DNA of 64,000 nucleotides from Pikeienuella piscinae. GTDB lineage: Bacteria; Pseudomonadota; Alphaproteobacteria; Rhodobacterales; Rhodobacteraceae. Both the position numbers and the translations under genes were made by a program. The number at the start of each line of letters is the position of its first letter. Position 1 is the first letter of the stretch. The stretch is taken from the NCBI RefSeq assembly GCF_011044155.1, contig NZ_CP049056.1, forward strand, positions 2,418,001 through 2,482,000, in the 5' to 3' direction. A model generated the notes under the pieces. That model had not been told where the DNA came from and did not search any database. It worked only from the letters and a program-made list of their open reading frames with translations. Of the stretch, positions 26,284 through 35,787 are shown in pieces.

Positions 26284-27369
26284 TCAGCGGATCGGGGCGA
26301 TTTCTTTCTCGAACCGCTCGTTCCATTCCGCCCGGACAGGAAGCACGCTCTCGTAATCGAGAATATCGAGGCTCGCCTTCTGCTCGTCGGTGAGGAGATA
26401 TTGCGCGGCCTCCGGAGAGACCTCGATTTCTCTGTTCATCGCGTTGCTCCCGAAACGCTCGGCGCGATAGGACTGGAATTCCTTCCCGATGATGAAATTG
26501 AGCAGCGCGCGCGCGCCTTCGGGATTGGGCGCGTCCTTCATGACGCCGACGGCCGTGGGGCTCAGGAAGTTGGGCGTCGGGATGACGACTTCGGCGGGGA
26601 TGCCCTTCTTCTTGATCTCATAACCGGAATTGGCCCCGAACACCGCGATCGCAACCAACTCGCCCTGGAGGTATCCGCCCAGCTTGGCGAAGGTGCTGGT
26701 CCAGTCGACGACGCCCGGCGCGATTTCCCGCAGCGCGTCGAACCCCGGCTCGATGTCCTGGACCCCGCCGCCATTCGCCATCGCCAGAAGCACAAGCGTA
26801 TAGAGCCCGTATGTATTGCTTACCGGCGGAATAGAGACCATGCCCTTGAATTCCGGTCGGCCAAGATCCTCCCACTTCGTCGGCGGCTCCCAGCCGTTCC
26901 GCTCGAAGATCTCGGGCTGATAGATCAGCGAGAGCGTGTCGGTGTAGGTGAAGGCGCCGATCGTCTCCTCGCCATCCCTGATCGGCGCGGTGTCATAGAG
27001 TTTCGCAAGGTTCGGAACCGACGCCTCGTCGATCGCGCCAAAGAGACCCTGGTGCTTGCCCTGAAGCCAGGCGGCGTAGTCGCTCATGACGACGTCGACC
27101 TGCGGATTGTCCTTTTGCGCGATCGCGGTGGCGATGATCTCGGACGACGTCGCCTTCGGCACCAGCACCATTTCATAGCCGGTGGCTTCCTTGAACTTTT
27201 CCGCCCAACCTTCCTTTTCGAAGGACGTCTGAATCGTTCCGCCCCAGCTCAAGAGGTAAACGGGATCCTTGTCCGCGGCGGTGGCGGTGGCGGCGCCGAA
27301 CGCCATGATCGCCGCGATCACTCCCGCCGCCCCTATTCCCCGATAATTCCGATTGAACGTCATCGCCAT
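26284..27369 (-). CDS. ABC transporter extracellular solute-binding protein, PotD-like
   Basis: 361 residues with a Sec signal peptide (GIGAAGVIAAIMAFGAATATAAD). The mature protein starts YLLSWGGTIQTSFEKEGWAEKFKEATG, typical of family-1/PotD-like binding proteins. ATG 27369 is preferred because GGAG lies 7 bases upstream; an ATG 18 bases further upstream is an alternative. It captures the substrate in the periplasm and is the first gene of the potD-A-B-C / crotonase / acyl-CoA dehydrogenase / acyl-CoA synthetase operon. The linked CoA enzymes suggest that the imported solute is, or is converted to, a carboxylate, perhaps a nitrogenous one. Confidence 0.9.
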   Translation of the reverse strand: MAMTFNRNYRGIGAAGVIAAIMAFGAATATAADKDPVYLLSWGGTIQTSFEKEGWAEKFKEATGYEMVLVPKATSSEIIATAIAQKDNPQVDVVMSDYAAWLQGKHQGLFGAIDEASVPNLAKLYDTAPIRDGEETIGAFTYTDTLSLIYQPEIFERNGWEPPTKWEDLGRPEFKGMVSIPPVSNTYGLYTLVLLAMANGGGVQDIEPGFDALREIAPGVVDWTSTFAKLGGYLQGELVAIAVFGANSGYEIKKKGIPAEVVIPTPNFLSPTAVGVMKDAPNPEGARALLNFIIGKEFQSYRAERFGSNAMNREIEVSPEAAQYLLTDEQKASLDILDYESVLPVRAEWNERFEKEIAPIR

Positions 27370-28022
27370 GTCTTGCTCCGTCACCATGTTGTATTCGTTG
27401 GCCTGGGTTTCGATTTTCTTGCTTATTATTACTCACCTCTTCGGTCATATGACTATGACTGCTGGCCCGATATATTTATCCGCATTCTCACATCGAAGAT
27501 GCTGATCGTGACCAGCTCGATATCCAGTTACTGATTCCGCAAAGCTAGTGACAGAGGCGGCTTTGGGGAAACACAATCATTCTAACATCTGGTTCGGAAA
27601 ATCCGATCCCGCCATTCCGGGCCGCGCGCCGCTGCGCGGCGACCGGGCCTCATACGTCCGCCGACGGCGCCCGCGGCGCGCGGACGGCGATCCGCGCCGG
27701 GCCCGGCGCCGGGCAGGAACGTGCTTAGACAACGCCTAACCGACGGTGAGCGATACTTTTCTTTTTGGATCACGCGCGCGCTCCAATAATGGCGCGAACT
27801 ATGGTTCCACGCCGCGTCCTTCTTCGGGGAGACGCCAAATCGTCATTCCAATCCGTATCCAGTCGCTCGGTCGGGTCTGCGACGGAAACGAAATTCAAAG
27901 GAACCGCGAACGTATCCGGCGCGCGGACATCCGCGCGACCGGTCGAAGTGAAAGACGCTTTCGGCGCGTCCAACGCCAACAGATCCGGTGACAACCGGGT
28001 AAAGGACCAAAGGGACCTGGAA
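27370..28022. other. Long divergent promoter region
   Basis: 653 bases between the PotD-like gene (leftward) and the flavoprotein gene (rightward). The left third (about 27410-27600) is AT-rich with runs such as ttgcttattattactc, suited to promoters; it contains the 8-base palindrome TCATATGA near 27445. The middle (27620-27720) is extremely GC-rich and includes a perfect 16-base palindrome GCGCCGGG/CCCGGCGC at 27694-27709. The right part keeps an open frame into the flavoprotein but shows no family similarity. No gene is supported. Confidence 0.5.
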
Positions 28023-29369
28023 ATGCCAATCGAAGAAACGGATACGCTTGTGGTCGGCGCGGGTCAGGCCGGTGTGGCCATGAGCGAGCACCTTACGCGG
28101 CGCGCCGTGCCTCACCTCGTATTGGAGCGGACCCGCATCGCCGAGCGCTGGCGCTCGGAGCGGTGGGACAGCCTGGTCGCGAACGGTCCCGCCTGGCACG
28201 ACCGCTTTCCCGGCATGGAGTTCACCGACGTCGCGCCCGACGGCTTCGCCACCAAGGATATGGTCGCGGATTACCTCGTCGCCTATGCGAAGAAATTCGA
28301 CGCGCCGATCAGGTGCGGCGTCGAGGTGACTTCCGCGCGCCGGAATGTCGGGCGGCCGGGGTTTCGCGTCGAGACGTCGGATGGCGTGATCGAAGCGAGA
28401 AACATCGTCTCCGCCACCGGCGCTTTCCAGCGCCCGGTGATTCCGCCGCTCGTTCCCGCCGGGTCAGACGTTCCGCAGATGCACTCCACAGCGTATCGCA
28501 ACCCCGAACAGTTGCCCGAGGGCGGGACGCTTGTCATCGGCGCGGGGTCTTCGGGCGTCCAGATCGCCGAAGAACTGATGCGCGCGGGCAAACGCGTCTA
28601 CCTTTCGGTCGGCCCACATGACCGTCCGCCGCGCGCCTATCGCGGCCGCGATTACTGCTGGTGGCTGGGCGTGCTCGGCAAATGGGACGCCCCAGCGCCC
28701 GCGCCGGGCACGGCGCATGTCACCATCTCGGTGAGCGGCGCGCGGGGCGGCCACACGGTCGACTTTCGGCGCCTCGCCGCGCAGGGGATGACGCTTCTTG
28801 GGATGGCGGCGGCGTTCGATGACGGCGTGATGCGCTTCGCGCCCGACCTGGCGGAAAACATCGCGCGCGGAGACGCCAACTATCTCTCCATGCTGGACGA
28901 AGCCGACGAATACGTCATCCGCAACGGCGTCGACCTGCCCGAGGAGCCGGAAGCGCGCATCATCGATCCGGACCCGGACTGCCTCAGGAATCCGATTCTC
29001 GAACTGAATCTCGGCCAGGCCGGCGTAACGTCGATCATCTGGGCGACAGGGTTCACGCGCGACTACGGCTGGCTGAAGGTCGACGCCTTCGACGAGAACG
29101 GCGAGCCGAAGCACCAGCGCGGGGTTTCGACGGAACCGGGCGTCTATTTTCTCGGCCTTCCCTGGCAGTCGCGCCGGGGTTCATCCTTCATCTGGGGCGT
29201 CTGGCACGATGCGAGGCATCTGGCGGACCATATCGCCACGCAACGCGCCTATATGGATTACCATTCGGAAGCGTTGCGGAACGCCCGCGACGCATCGCAG
29301 GACGGCGCGGCGCCCGCCGACGATCGTCAGACGGATCGTCGGGTTTCGCCACGACTGGCTCAAACCTGA
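28023..29369 (+). CDS. FAD/NAD(P)-dependent monooxygenase-like flavoprotein
   Basis: 448 residues from ATG 28023 (MPIEETDTLVVGAGQAGVAMS). There are two Rossmann GxGxxG motifs: VVGAGQAGV for FAD at the N-terminus and VIGAGSSGV for NAD(P)H at about residue 176, plus the linking ERWRSERWDSL motif and a C-terminal ATG motif (IIWATGFTRDYGWL). This is the FMO-like group (CzcO-type/flavoprotein monooxygenases) that oxygenates N- or S-containing small molecules. It heads a three-gene unit with ridA and a DUF1028 gene and is divergent from the PotD-type operon, so it may act on the same substrate. The open frame extends 258 bases upstream, but that part lacks similarity and has no good start. Confidence 0.85.
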   Translation: MPIEETDTLVVGAGQAGVAMSEHLTRRAVPHLVLERTRIAERWRSERWDSLVANGPAWHDRFPGMEFTDVAPDGFATKDMVADYLVAYAKKFDAPIRCGVEVTSARRNVGRPGFRVETSDGVIEARNIVSATGAFQRPVIPPLVPAGSDVPQMHSTAYRNPEQLPEGGTLVIGAGSSGVQIAEELMRAGKRVYLSVGPHDRPPRAYRGRDYCWWLGVLGKWDAPAPAPGTAHVTISVSGARGGHTVDFRRLAAQGMTLLGMAAAFDDGVMRFAPDLAENIARGDANYLSMLDEADEYVIRNGVDLPEEPEARIIDPDPDCLRNPILELNLGQAGVTSIIWATGFTRDYGWLKVDAFDENGEPKHQRGVSTEPGVYFLGLPWQSRRGSSFIWGVWHDARHLADHIATQRAYMDYHSEALRNARDASQDGAAPADDRQTDRRVSPRLAQT

Positions 29370-29393
29370 AACACAACAGATGGAGCGCTTCGC

Positions 29394-29819
29394 ATGGCTC
29401 ACACGCGTATCCGCAAATTCAACACCGCGGACACCTATCCGGAACAGAACCTGGACAACGATCTCTGCCAGGCCGTCGTCACGCAGGGGGGGAAGACCGT
29501 CTACCTGAGGGGACAATGCCCGCAGAACCTGGACGACGCGAAGAACATCGACAGCCACGACCCGGTCGAGCAGACTCACAAGGTCATGCAGAATATCAGG
29601 CAACTGATAGAGGAAGCGGGCGGGACGATGGAGCATCTGGTGAAGGTGGTGGTCTACATCACCGATGTGCGCCATCGAGAGGCCGTCTACCGCACTATGG
29701 GCGGCTATATCAAAGGTGTTCATCCGGTCTCCACCGGTCTGGTCGTACAGGCGCTGGCGCGCCCGGAATGGCTGGTTGAGATTGACGGCACCGCGGTCAT
29801 TCCGGATCAGGCGCAATGA
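29394..29819 (+). CDS. RidA/YjgF-family protein
   Basis: 141 residues, the size of RidA family members, starting MAHTRIRKFNTADTYPEQNLDNDLCQ. The core contains VYLRGQCPQNLD, GGTMEHLVKVVVYITDVR and a C-terminal RPEWLVEIDGTAVI, all typical. RidA proteins hydrolyse reactive enamine/imine intermediates, which fits with an upstream flavoenzyme and two nearby amine oxidases that produce imines. It starts 24 bases after the flavoprotein gene and its stop overlaps the next start (ATGA). Confidence 0.92.
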   Translation: MAHTRIRKFNTADTYPEQNLDNDLCQAVVTQGGKTVYLRGQCPQNLDDAKNIDSHDPVEQTHKVMQNIRQLIEEAGGTMEHLVKVVVYITDVRHREAVYRTMGGYIKGVHPVSTGLVVQALARPEWLVEIDGTAVIPDQAQ

Positions 29820-30490
29820 CGTTCTCCCTTGTCGCGCGCTGCGCCGAGACGGGGATGTTCGGCGTCGCGATCTCGTCCTCCTCGCCCGCCGTCGCGGCCC
29901 GCTGTTCGTTCGCGCGCGCCGGCGTCGGCGCGGTCGCGACACAGAACGTGACCGACCCCAGGCTCGGGCCTCTCACGCTGGACTTGATGGGAAAAGGGCT
30001 GAAGGCGCCGGAGGCGATCGCCGAAATGCGCCGCTCCGGCGCGTTCATCGCGTACCGTCAGGTTCTGGCCGTCGACAATCGCGGATCGTCCGCCATCCAC
30101 TCCGGCCCGAATTCACTGGGGATCTGGGCCGATGCGCGGGACGAGGATGTCGCGTCGGGCGGCAATCTCCTGGCGAACGCAGGCGTGCCGCAGGCCATCG
30201 TGGACGGGTTCCTCTCGGCCTCGGGTCATCTCGGCGACCGCATGATCGCCGCGATGCGCGCGGGGCTGGAGGCGGGGGGCGAGGCCGGGCCCGTCCATTC
30301 GGCCGGAATGAAGCTCGTCGACAAGGTAAGCTGGCCGGTCGCCGACCTCCGCTGCGACTGGACCGAGGATTGCCCGATAGACGCCGTCGCCGCCGCCTGG
30401 AAGGTCTACAAACCGCAACTCGACGCCTATGTGCAACGCGCGCTCGACCCCCGCGAGGCGCCTTCCTACGGCGTTCCGGGCGATGAATGA
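29816..30490 (+). CDS. DUF1028 family protein
   Basis: 224 residues starting at the ATGA overlap: MTFSLVARCAETGMFGVAISSSSPAVAARC, the hallmark of DUF1028 (an Ntn-hydrolase-like fold family of unproven function). GAVATQNVTDPRLGPLTLDLMGKG and the Asp-rich C-terminal ADLRCDWTEDCPIDAV are also characteristic. DUF1028 genes often sit with ridA and amino-acid/peptide ABC operons, as here, which suggests amidase-like turnover of a nitrogenous compound; that function is inference. Confidence 0.9.
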   Translation: MTFSLVARCAETGMFGVAISSSSPAVAARCSFARAGVGAVATQNVTDPRLGPLTLDLMGKGLKAPEAIAEMRRSGAFIAYRQVLAVDNRGSSAIHSGPNSLGIWADARDEDVASGGNLLANAGVPQAIVDGFLSASGHLGDRMIAAMRAGLEAGGEAGPVHSAGMKLVDKVSWPVADLRCDWTEDCPIDAVAAAWKVYKPQLDAYVQRALDPREAPSYGVPGDE

Positions 30491-30592
30491 TCCCTCCGCG
30501 GCGCGGTCCCGCCGTCAACCCGGCGACGGGCGCGGGCCGAAACGGCGCCTCGCGCGACGCGACCGGGCGCGGAACGCCGCTCTCGCCGCTCT

Positions 30593-31912
30593 CTAGGCGT
30601 GAGGCGGCGCGGGCGCGCCGGCAAGACGCTCTCCGATCCTGTCGCGCAGCGCCCACCAGCGCAGGGCGAGGCGAGGGCCGTGACGCATGTAAAACGGCGC
30701 GGCGTGCAGGGGCTCGACCGGCAGCGCAAGCTCGGTTTCCGGCGCGCCCAGCGCCCATTCGGACAGAACGTCGCCCAGGATCGAACCGGTCGGGACGCCG
30801 CGCCCGGAAAGCCCGGTGACCGCGACCGCGCCGTCGCCGAGGCGATAGAGCCGGGGAATGGTCTTGCGCTGCATGTCCAGTTCGCCCGTCCAGATGAAAT
30901 CCCAGCGGACGCTCGCGGGCGTCTCGGGGTGCAGCCAGCGCAGCCGATCGGTAAGTACACGTCGGGTGAAGTCCGGATCGCGCCCGCGGCGGCGATGCGG
31001 AAACATCGAGACGACGATGCGATCCCGCCCGTCGCGCTTGTAGACGAAGATATCGCCGCGCCCGTCATGCACGGTGGTGTTTTGCGGCAGGATCCGGTCC
31101 GCCAGTTCCGGCATCGGTTCGGTCGCGGCGACGAAGACGCGCATGATCTGGAAGGTCTTCTCGACTCCGCTCCAGCCATCGCGCGAATAGGCGCCGGTGG
31201 CCACGATAAGGCGCTCCGCCGTAACCGCGCCGGCCGGCGTCGGGACGCGCCATTTTCCGCCCGTCCGGATCGGCTGGCCCGCCGGCGAGCGGATGAACGC
31301 GCGCGCGCCCATTGCGACCGCCGCGCGGGCGAGACCGCGCGAATAGCCGAGCGGGTTGAGATGCCCGCCCTGCGGATGAAACCAGCCGCCGTACTGATGG
31401 CGCATGCCCGTCATCCGCAGCGCCTCCTCCTGCGAGATGATGCGGGTCTCCTGTCCGGCCGCGTTATAGCTTTCCGCCTTCGCTTCGAGCCGCCTCAGCG
31501 CGCGCGGCGTATGGGCGGCCATGAAATAGCCGTTCTGCACCCATTCGCATTCGATCTGATGGTCGCGGATCAGCCGCCCCACCCTGTCGGCCGCGTTGAT
31601 CTGCAACCGGATGAATTTCCCGGCCCGTTCTCCGCCCAGCAGGGCGCGCACGCCGTCGATCGAATGATGGTGGAAAGTCGGCGTGCAATGTCCGGCGTTG
31701 CGCCCCGACCCGCCGAACCCGATCTCCTCAGCCTCCAGCAGCGCGACGCTGGCCCCGGCTTCCGCCAGACGCAGCGCCGTCGTCAGCCCGCTATAACCGC
31801 CGCCGACGACGCAAACATCCGCCTCGATCTCATCCTCCAGCGCGCCAAGATCCGGCGCCGGGGCGGCGCTGGCGTACCAGAGCGAGTCCGCGAAGGGCGA
31901 AAAATCCGTCAT
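30593..31912 (-). CDS. FAD-dependent oxidoreductase (DAO family, PuuB-like)
   Basis: 439 residues from the ATG overlapping the upstream ABC ATPase stop. FAD Rossmann motif VCVVGGGYSGLTTALRLAEAG, then GGSGRNAGHCTPTFHHHS, an N-terminal WY region (ADSLWYASAA) and the late GRGVPTGSILGDVL motif, as in gamma-glutamylputrescine oxidase-like and other DAO amine oxidases. It oxidises a primary or secondary amine to an imine with H2O2. Last gene of the nine-gene peptide-transporter operon, so its substrate is probably what that transporter imports or a derivative. Confidence 0.88.
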   Translation of the reverse strand: MTDFSPFADSLWYASAAPAPDLGALEDEIEADVCVVGGGYSGLTTALRLAEAGASVALLEAEEIGFGGSGRNAGHCTPTFHHHSIDGVRALLGGERAGKFIRLQINAADRVGRLIRDHQIECEWVQNGYFMAAHTPRALRRLEAKAESYNAAGQETRIISQEEALRMTGMRHQYGGWFHPQGGHLNPLGYSRGLARAAVAMGARAFIRSPAGQPIRTGGKWRVPTPAGAVTAERLIVATGAYSRDGWSGVEKTFQIMRVFVAATEPMPELADRILPQNTTVHDGRGDIFVYKRDGRDRIVVSMFPHRRRGRDPDFTRRVLTDRLRWLHPETPASVRWDFIWTGELDMQRKTIPRLYRLGDGAVAVTGLSGRGVPTGSILGDVLSEWALGAPETELALPVEPLHAAPFYMRHGPRLALRWWALRDRIGERLAGAPAPPHA

Positions 31913-32928
31913 TCGGCTGGCTCCATCGGCGTCACGCCCGGCGCCGGGGCGAGATCCAGATCGTCGCGGATGCAGGCGGCGGTGGTCCCGGCGCCGCGGT
32001 CGCGCAACACGGGACGCGCTTCGGCGCAGGCCGGCAGGGCGTAGCGGCAGCGGGTCCGGAACGCGCAACCCGAGGGCGGATTGACCGGGCTCGGAATGTC
32101 GCCCTTCAACACGATCCGGTTCGCGGCCCGGCCGGGCGTCGGCTCCGGCGCCGCCGAGAGAAGCGCCTCCGTATAAGGGTGGCGCGGCCGGGCGAAGAGC
32201 GTGCGCGTTGGCGCGATCTCGACCACCCGGCCAAGATACATCACCGCGACCCGGTCGGAGACATGGCCGACCACCGCGAGATCATGGGTGACGAACAGCA
32301 TCGTTAGGTTCATCTCCTTCCTGATCCGGGTCAGGAGATTGAGCACCTGCGCCTGCACCGAAACGTCGAGCGCGGAGACCGCCTCATCCGCCATCAGGAA
32401 ATCCGGCTCCACCATCAGCGCGCGGGCGACGCCGATGCGCTGGCGCTGACCGCCGGAAAACTCGTGCGGATAGCGGGTGAGATAGGCGCGCGGCAGCCCG
32501 ACCCGCTCCAGCCCGTCGCCGGCGCGTTTCATCTTCTCGGCGGCCGAAAGCTCCGGCGCGTTGAATCGGAGCGGCATGGTCAGCGTCTGGGCGATGGTCA
32601 TGCGCGGATTGAGGCTGCTGAACGGGTCCTGAAACACCATCTGCATCCTGCGTCGATAGGCTTTCAGCTCCGGCGCCGACAGCCCCGCCAGATCGACCCC
32701 GTCGAACCGCATCGCGCCGGAGGTCGGCGGCTGCAGCGCCATGAACGCCCGCCCGAGCGTCGACTTGCCGGAGCCGCTCTCGCCCACCAGCCCCAGCACC
32801 TCACCCCGCGCGATGTCGAGCGAGACGCCGTCCACCGCGCGCACCACGGCGTGGGCGCGGCCAAGAAGCCCCTGACGAATGCCGAAATGCTGCTTCAGAT
32901 CGACGGTGCTGATGAGCGGCGCGGTCAT
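31909..32928 (-). CDS. Peptide/opine ABC transporter ATP-binding protein (DppF/OppF-like)
   Basis: 339 residues. Walker [18 protein letters not shown], signature [16 protein letters not shown], Walker [15 protein letters not shown] and the C-terminal Cys-rich oligo-HPY domain ([15 protein letters not shown]), whose cysteines mark a possible iron-sulphur site. Second of the two ATPases; overlaps its neighbours by 4 bases on both sides (ATGA). Confidence 0.93.
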   Translation of the reverse strand: MTAPLISTVDLKQHFGIRQGLLGRAHAVVRAVDGVSLDIARGEVLGLVGESGSGKSTLGRAFMALQPPTSGAMRFDGVDLAGLSAPELKAYRRRMQMVFQDPFSSLNPRMTIAQTLTMPLRFNAPELSAAEKMKRAGDGLERVGLPRAYLTRYPHEFSGGQRQRIGVARALMVEPDFLMADEAVSALDVSVQAQVLNLLTRIRKEMNLTMLFVTHDLAVVGHVSDRVAVMYLGRVVEIAPTRTLFARPRHPYTEALLSAAPEPTPGRAANRIVLKGDIPSPVNPPSGCAFRTRCRYALPACAEARPVLRDRGAGTTAACIRDDLDLAPAPGVTPMEPAE

Positions 32929-33932
32929 CTTGCGCCTCCCTCCACTTCGCGCCAGCGCTTGCAGCGCAGGCGATGATCGGCGGTCGCGCTCTCCAACGCG
33001 GGCGCGCCGACATCGCAGAGCCCGGGCTTGTGATGCGCGCAGCGCGGGTGAAAGGCGCAGCCGGGCGGCATCCGGGCAGGGTCCGGCACGAAACCCTCGA
33101 TGGTGGCGAGGTCGGCGTCGCCCAGCCCGGCGCTCTCCAGCCTCGGGACAGAGCGCATGAGCCCGCTGGTATAGGGCATCAGCGGCCGCTCCAGCACTTC
33201 CGCGACGCCGCCTTCCTCCACCACGCGGCCCGAATACATCACCATCGTCCTGTCGGCGATCTCCGCCACCACGCCGAAATTATGGGTGATGAACAGCATC
33301 GCCATGCCGGTCCGCTCCTGCAATTCGCGCAGCAATTCGAGAATCTGCGCCTGCACGGTGACGTCGAGCGCGGTCGTCGGCTCGTCGGCGATCAGCACTT
33401 CCGGCTCCAGCGCCAGCGCGATGGCGATCATCACCCGCTGGCGCATGCCGCCCGAAAGCTCATGCGGATAGCTTTCGAGACGCTGCTCAGGCTCCGGAAT
33501 GCCGACCTGCTCCAGAAGGTCGAGCGCGCGGCGGCGCGCCGCTTGCGTGGTCACATCTCGGTGGCAGCGGATCGACTCGACAATCTGCGCGCCGACCCTG
33601 TGCACCGGGTTCAGCGAGGTCAGCGGCTCCTGAAAGATCATCGCGATCCGGTCGCCGCGAAGGCGGCGCACCCGGCGCTCCGGCAGCGCAATAAGATCGA
33701 CATCCGCTTCCCCGTGCAGCACCGCGCGCCCGGACAGGACGGCGCGCGGCGGCGGCGGCAGAAGCCGCATCACCGCGAGGCTGGTGACGGATTTGCCGGA
33801 GCCGCTTTCCCCGACCACCGCCAGCGTCTGGCCATCTTCGAGCGTGAAGCTCACGTCGTGAACCACTTTCAGTGGCCCGGCGGCGCCCTGAAAGGCGACG
33901 CCGAGATCGTCGACGGTCAGCCGGACGGTCAT
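32925..33932 (-). CDS. Peptide/opine ABC transporter ATP-binding protein (DppD/OppD-like)
   Basis: 335 residues. Walker [19 protein letters not shown]-loop [13 protein letters not shown], signature [16 protein letters not shown], Walker [15 protein letters not shown], and the oligo-HPY tail ([16 protein letters not shown]). First ATPase of the heterodimer; ATGA overlaps with both neighbours show tight translational coupling. Confidence 0.93.
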   Translation of the reverse strand: MTVRLTVDDLGVAFQGAAGPLKVVHDVSFTLEDGQTLAVVGESGSGKSVTSLAVMRLLPPPPRAVLSGRAVLHGEADVDLIALPERRVRRLRGDRIAMIFQEPLTSLNPVHRVGAQIVESIRCHRDVTTQAARRRALDLLEQVGIPEPEQRLESYPHELSGGMRQRVMIAIALALEPEVLIADEPTTALDVTVQAQILELLRELQERTGMAMLFITHNFGVVAEIADRTMVMYSGRVVEEGGVAEVLERPLMPYTSGLMRSVPRLESAGLGDADLATIEGFVPDPARMPPGCAFHPRCAHHKPGLCDVGAPALESATADHRLRCKRWREVEGGAR

Positions 33933-34810
33933 CGCAGATCGCTCCTTGCGTCCAGCGCGTCGCGAAGCCCGTCGCCGATGAAGTTGAAGCTGGTCACGGC
34001 GGCGGTGATCGCGACGCCCGGCACCAGCGCCAGCCAGGGCGCGCTGTCGAGATATTGCTGGGCGTTGTTCAGCATGTTGCCCCAGCTCGGCAGCGGCGGC
34101 TGGATGCCGTAGCCGAGAAAGCTGATATAGGCTTCGATCAGGATCGCGCGGGCGACGGTCAGCGTCGCCGCGACGATGATCGGCCCGGCGGCGTTCGGCA
34201 GCAGTTCACGGAACATGATCCACCAAGCCGGCGCGCCGCTCATCCTCGCCGCGGTGATGAAATCGCGCTCGCGAAGGCTCCGGACCTCCGCCGCCACGAT
34301 GCGGGCGATCTCCATCCAGCTGGTGATCGCGATGATGATGGTGATCATCACCGCGCTCGGCTCGATGAAGGCGGCGAGCGCGAGCAACAGGAATATCTGC
34401 GGAAAGCAGAGGAAGGAATCGGTGAAGCGCATCAGCGCGGTCCCGGTCCAGCCGCCGAAATAGCCCGCAACGATGCCGATGATCGCCCCGATCAGCGTCG
34501 AGAGCACCATCGAGGCGAACCCGACCAGAAGCGACACCCGCCCCGCCATCAGCAGCCGCGCCGCAACGTCGCGGCCCAGCGGGTCCGTCCCAAGGTAGTG
34601 ATCGCCACTCAGGGGCGGCGCGAAGCGCCCGCGCAGGTCGATATAAAGCATGTCATAGGGGAGGAGATGCGGGCCGACCACGCAGGCCAGCAGAAGCAGG
34701 ACGAGCATCACCAGCCCGGTCACCGCCAGCTTGTGGCGGAAGAAACGGCGCAACGCCCGCGCGCGCCACCAGCGCGGTTCCGGCGAATGGATATCGAAGG
34801 TCGCGGTCAT
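33929..34810 (-). CDS. Peptide/opine ABC transporter permease (DppC-like)
   Basis: 293 residues with the DppC-type N-terminal helix (LAVTGLVMLVLLLLACVVGPHL), the LGTDPLGRDVAARLLMAGRVSL motif and an EAA loop (RERDFITAARMSGAPAWWIMFRELLPNAAGPIIV). Forms the inner-membrane channel with the DppB-like partner that begins 4 bases upstream. Confidence 0.93.
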   Translation of the reverse strand: MTATFDIHSPEPRWWRARALRRFFRHKLAVTGLVMLVLLLLACVVGPHLLPYDMLYIDLRGRFAPPLSGDHYLGTDPLGRDVAARLLMAGRVSLLVGFASMVLSTLIGAIIGIVAGYFGGWTGTALMRFTDSFLCFPQIFLLLALAAFIEPSAVMITIIIAITSWMEIARIVAAEVRSLRERDFITAARMSGAPAWWIMFRELLPNAAGPIIVAATLTVARAILIEAYISFLGYGIQPPLPSWGNMLNNAQQYLDSAPWLALVPGVAITAAVTSFNFIGDGLRDALDARSDLR

Positions 34811-34814
34811 CGCC

Positions 34815-35765
34815 TCACTCCAGCCTGATGCGCGGGTCGGCGACGGCGACGAGCAGGTCCGCTACGAGATTGCCGATCAGGACAAGAATCGCGGAGAACA
34901 TCAGCAGCCCCATGACGACCGGATAGTCCTGATAACCGAGGCTATCGAGAAAGAGCCGTCCCATGCCGGGCCAGGTGAAAACCGTCTCCGTCACCAGCGC
35001 GCCCGAAAGCAGCGTCGGCAATTGCAGCCCCGCCAGCGTGATCATCGGGATCAGCGCGTTGCGGATCACATGGCCGTAGAGCACCCGGCCACGCGGCAGG
35101 CCCTTGGCGCGGGCGGTGCGGACATAATCCTGATCGATCACGTCCAGCATCGAGGAGCGCATGTAGCGCGACCAGATCGCGACATTGACCAACGCCAGCA
35201 CGAACGAGGGCATGATCAGGTGAATCGCGTAATCGTAAACCGACCCGTCGCCGATCGTGTACATGTTTCCGGCCGGCAGCCAGCCGAGTTCCAGCGCGAA
35301 AACGTAGATCGAGACCAGACCGAACCAGAATGTCGGGATCGAAAGGGCGATCATCGCGAGCACGGTCGCCGAATAGTCGAAGAGCGAGTAGCGCCGCGTC
35401 GCCCCGATCACGCCGACGATGGTGCCGAAACCGACCGAGATGACCGTCGAGCTGACCATCAGGAGGAGCGTGGCGAAAAGGTGCCGGCCGATCACGTGCA
35501 AGACCGGAACGCCGTCGCGAAAGCTCTCGCCCCAGTCGCCGATGAAGAGCCGCCAGAACCAGTCGAAATACTGGACGATGAGCGGCCGGTCGAGCCCCAT
35601 CTGGGCCGCGATGCGGTCGAGATCGGCCTGGCTCATCCCCGGCGCGAGGGCGAATTGCGACAGCGGCCCGCCGGGGGCGAGGTTGAGGACCGCGAACCCG
35701 ACGATCGAGACGAGAACCAGAAGCACCAGGGAGTGCCCCAGCCGGCGTATCAGGAATCGCGACAT
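34815..35765 (-). CDS. Peptide/opine ABC transporter permease (DppB-like)
   Basis: 316 residues from ATG 35765 (MSRFLIRRLGHSLVLLVLVSIVGF), which has gcgagg at good distance; a GTG two codons earlier is possible. Typical DppB features: GPLSQFALAPGMSQADLDRIAAQMGL periplasmic insert, GDWGESFRDGVPV, and the EAA loop DYVRTARAKGLPRGRVLYGHVIRNALIPMIT. A perfect stem-loop lies upstream, between it and the binding-protein gene. Confidence 0.93.
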   Translation of the reverse strand: MSRFLIRRLGHSLVLLVLVSIVGFAVLNLAPGGPLSQFALAPGMSQADLDRIAAQMGLDRPLIVQYFDWFWRLFIGDWGESFRDGVPVLHVIGRHLFATLLLMVSSTVISVGFGTIVGVIGATRRYSLFDYSATVLAMIALSIPTFWFGLVSIYVFALELGWLPAGNMYTIGDGSVYDYAIHLIMPSFVLALVNVAIWSRYMRSSMLDVIDQDYVRTARAKGLPRGRVLYGHVIRNALIPMITLAGLQLPTLLSGALVTETVFTWPGMGRLFLDSLGYQDYPVVMGLLMFSAILVLIGNLVADLLVAVADPRIRLE

Positions 35766-35787
35766 GGCCACCTCGCTCGGCTTGCGC

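Noticed and set aside
27765-28022. N-terminal extension of the flavoprotein reading frame
   Set aside because: Eighty-six extra codons lack similarity and a ribosome-binding site; the family N-terminus starts at ATG 28023.
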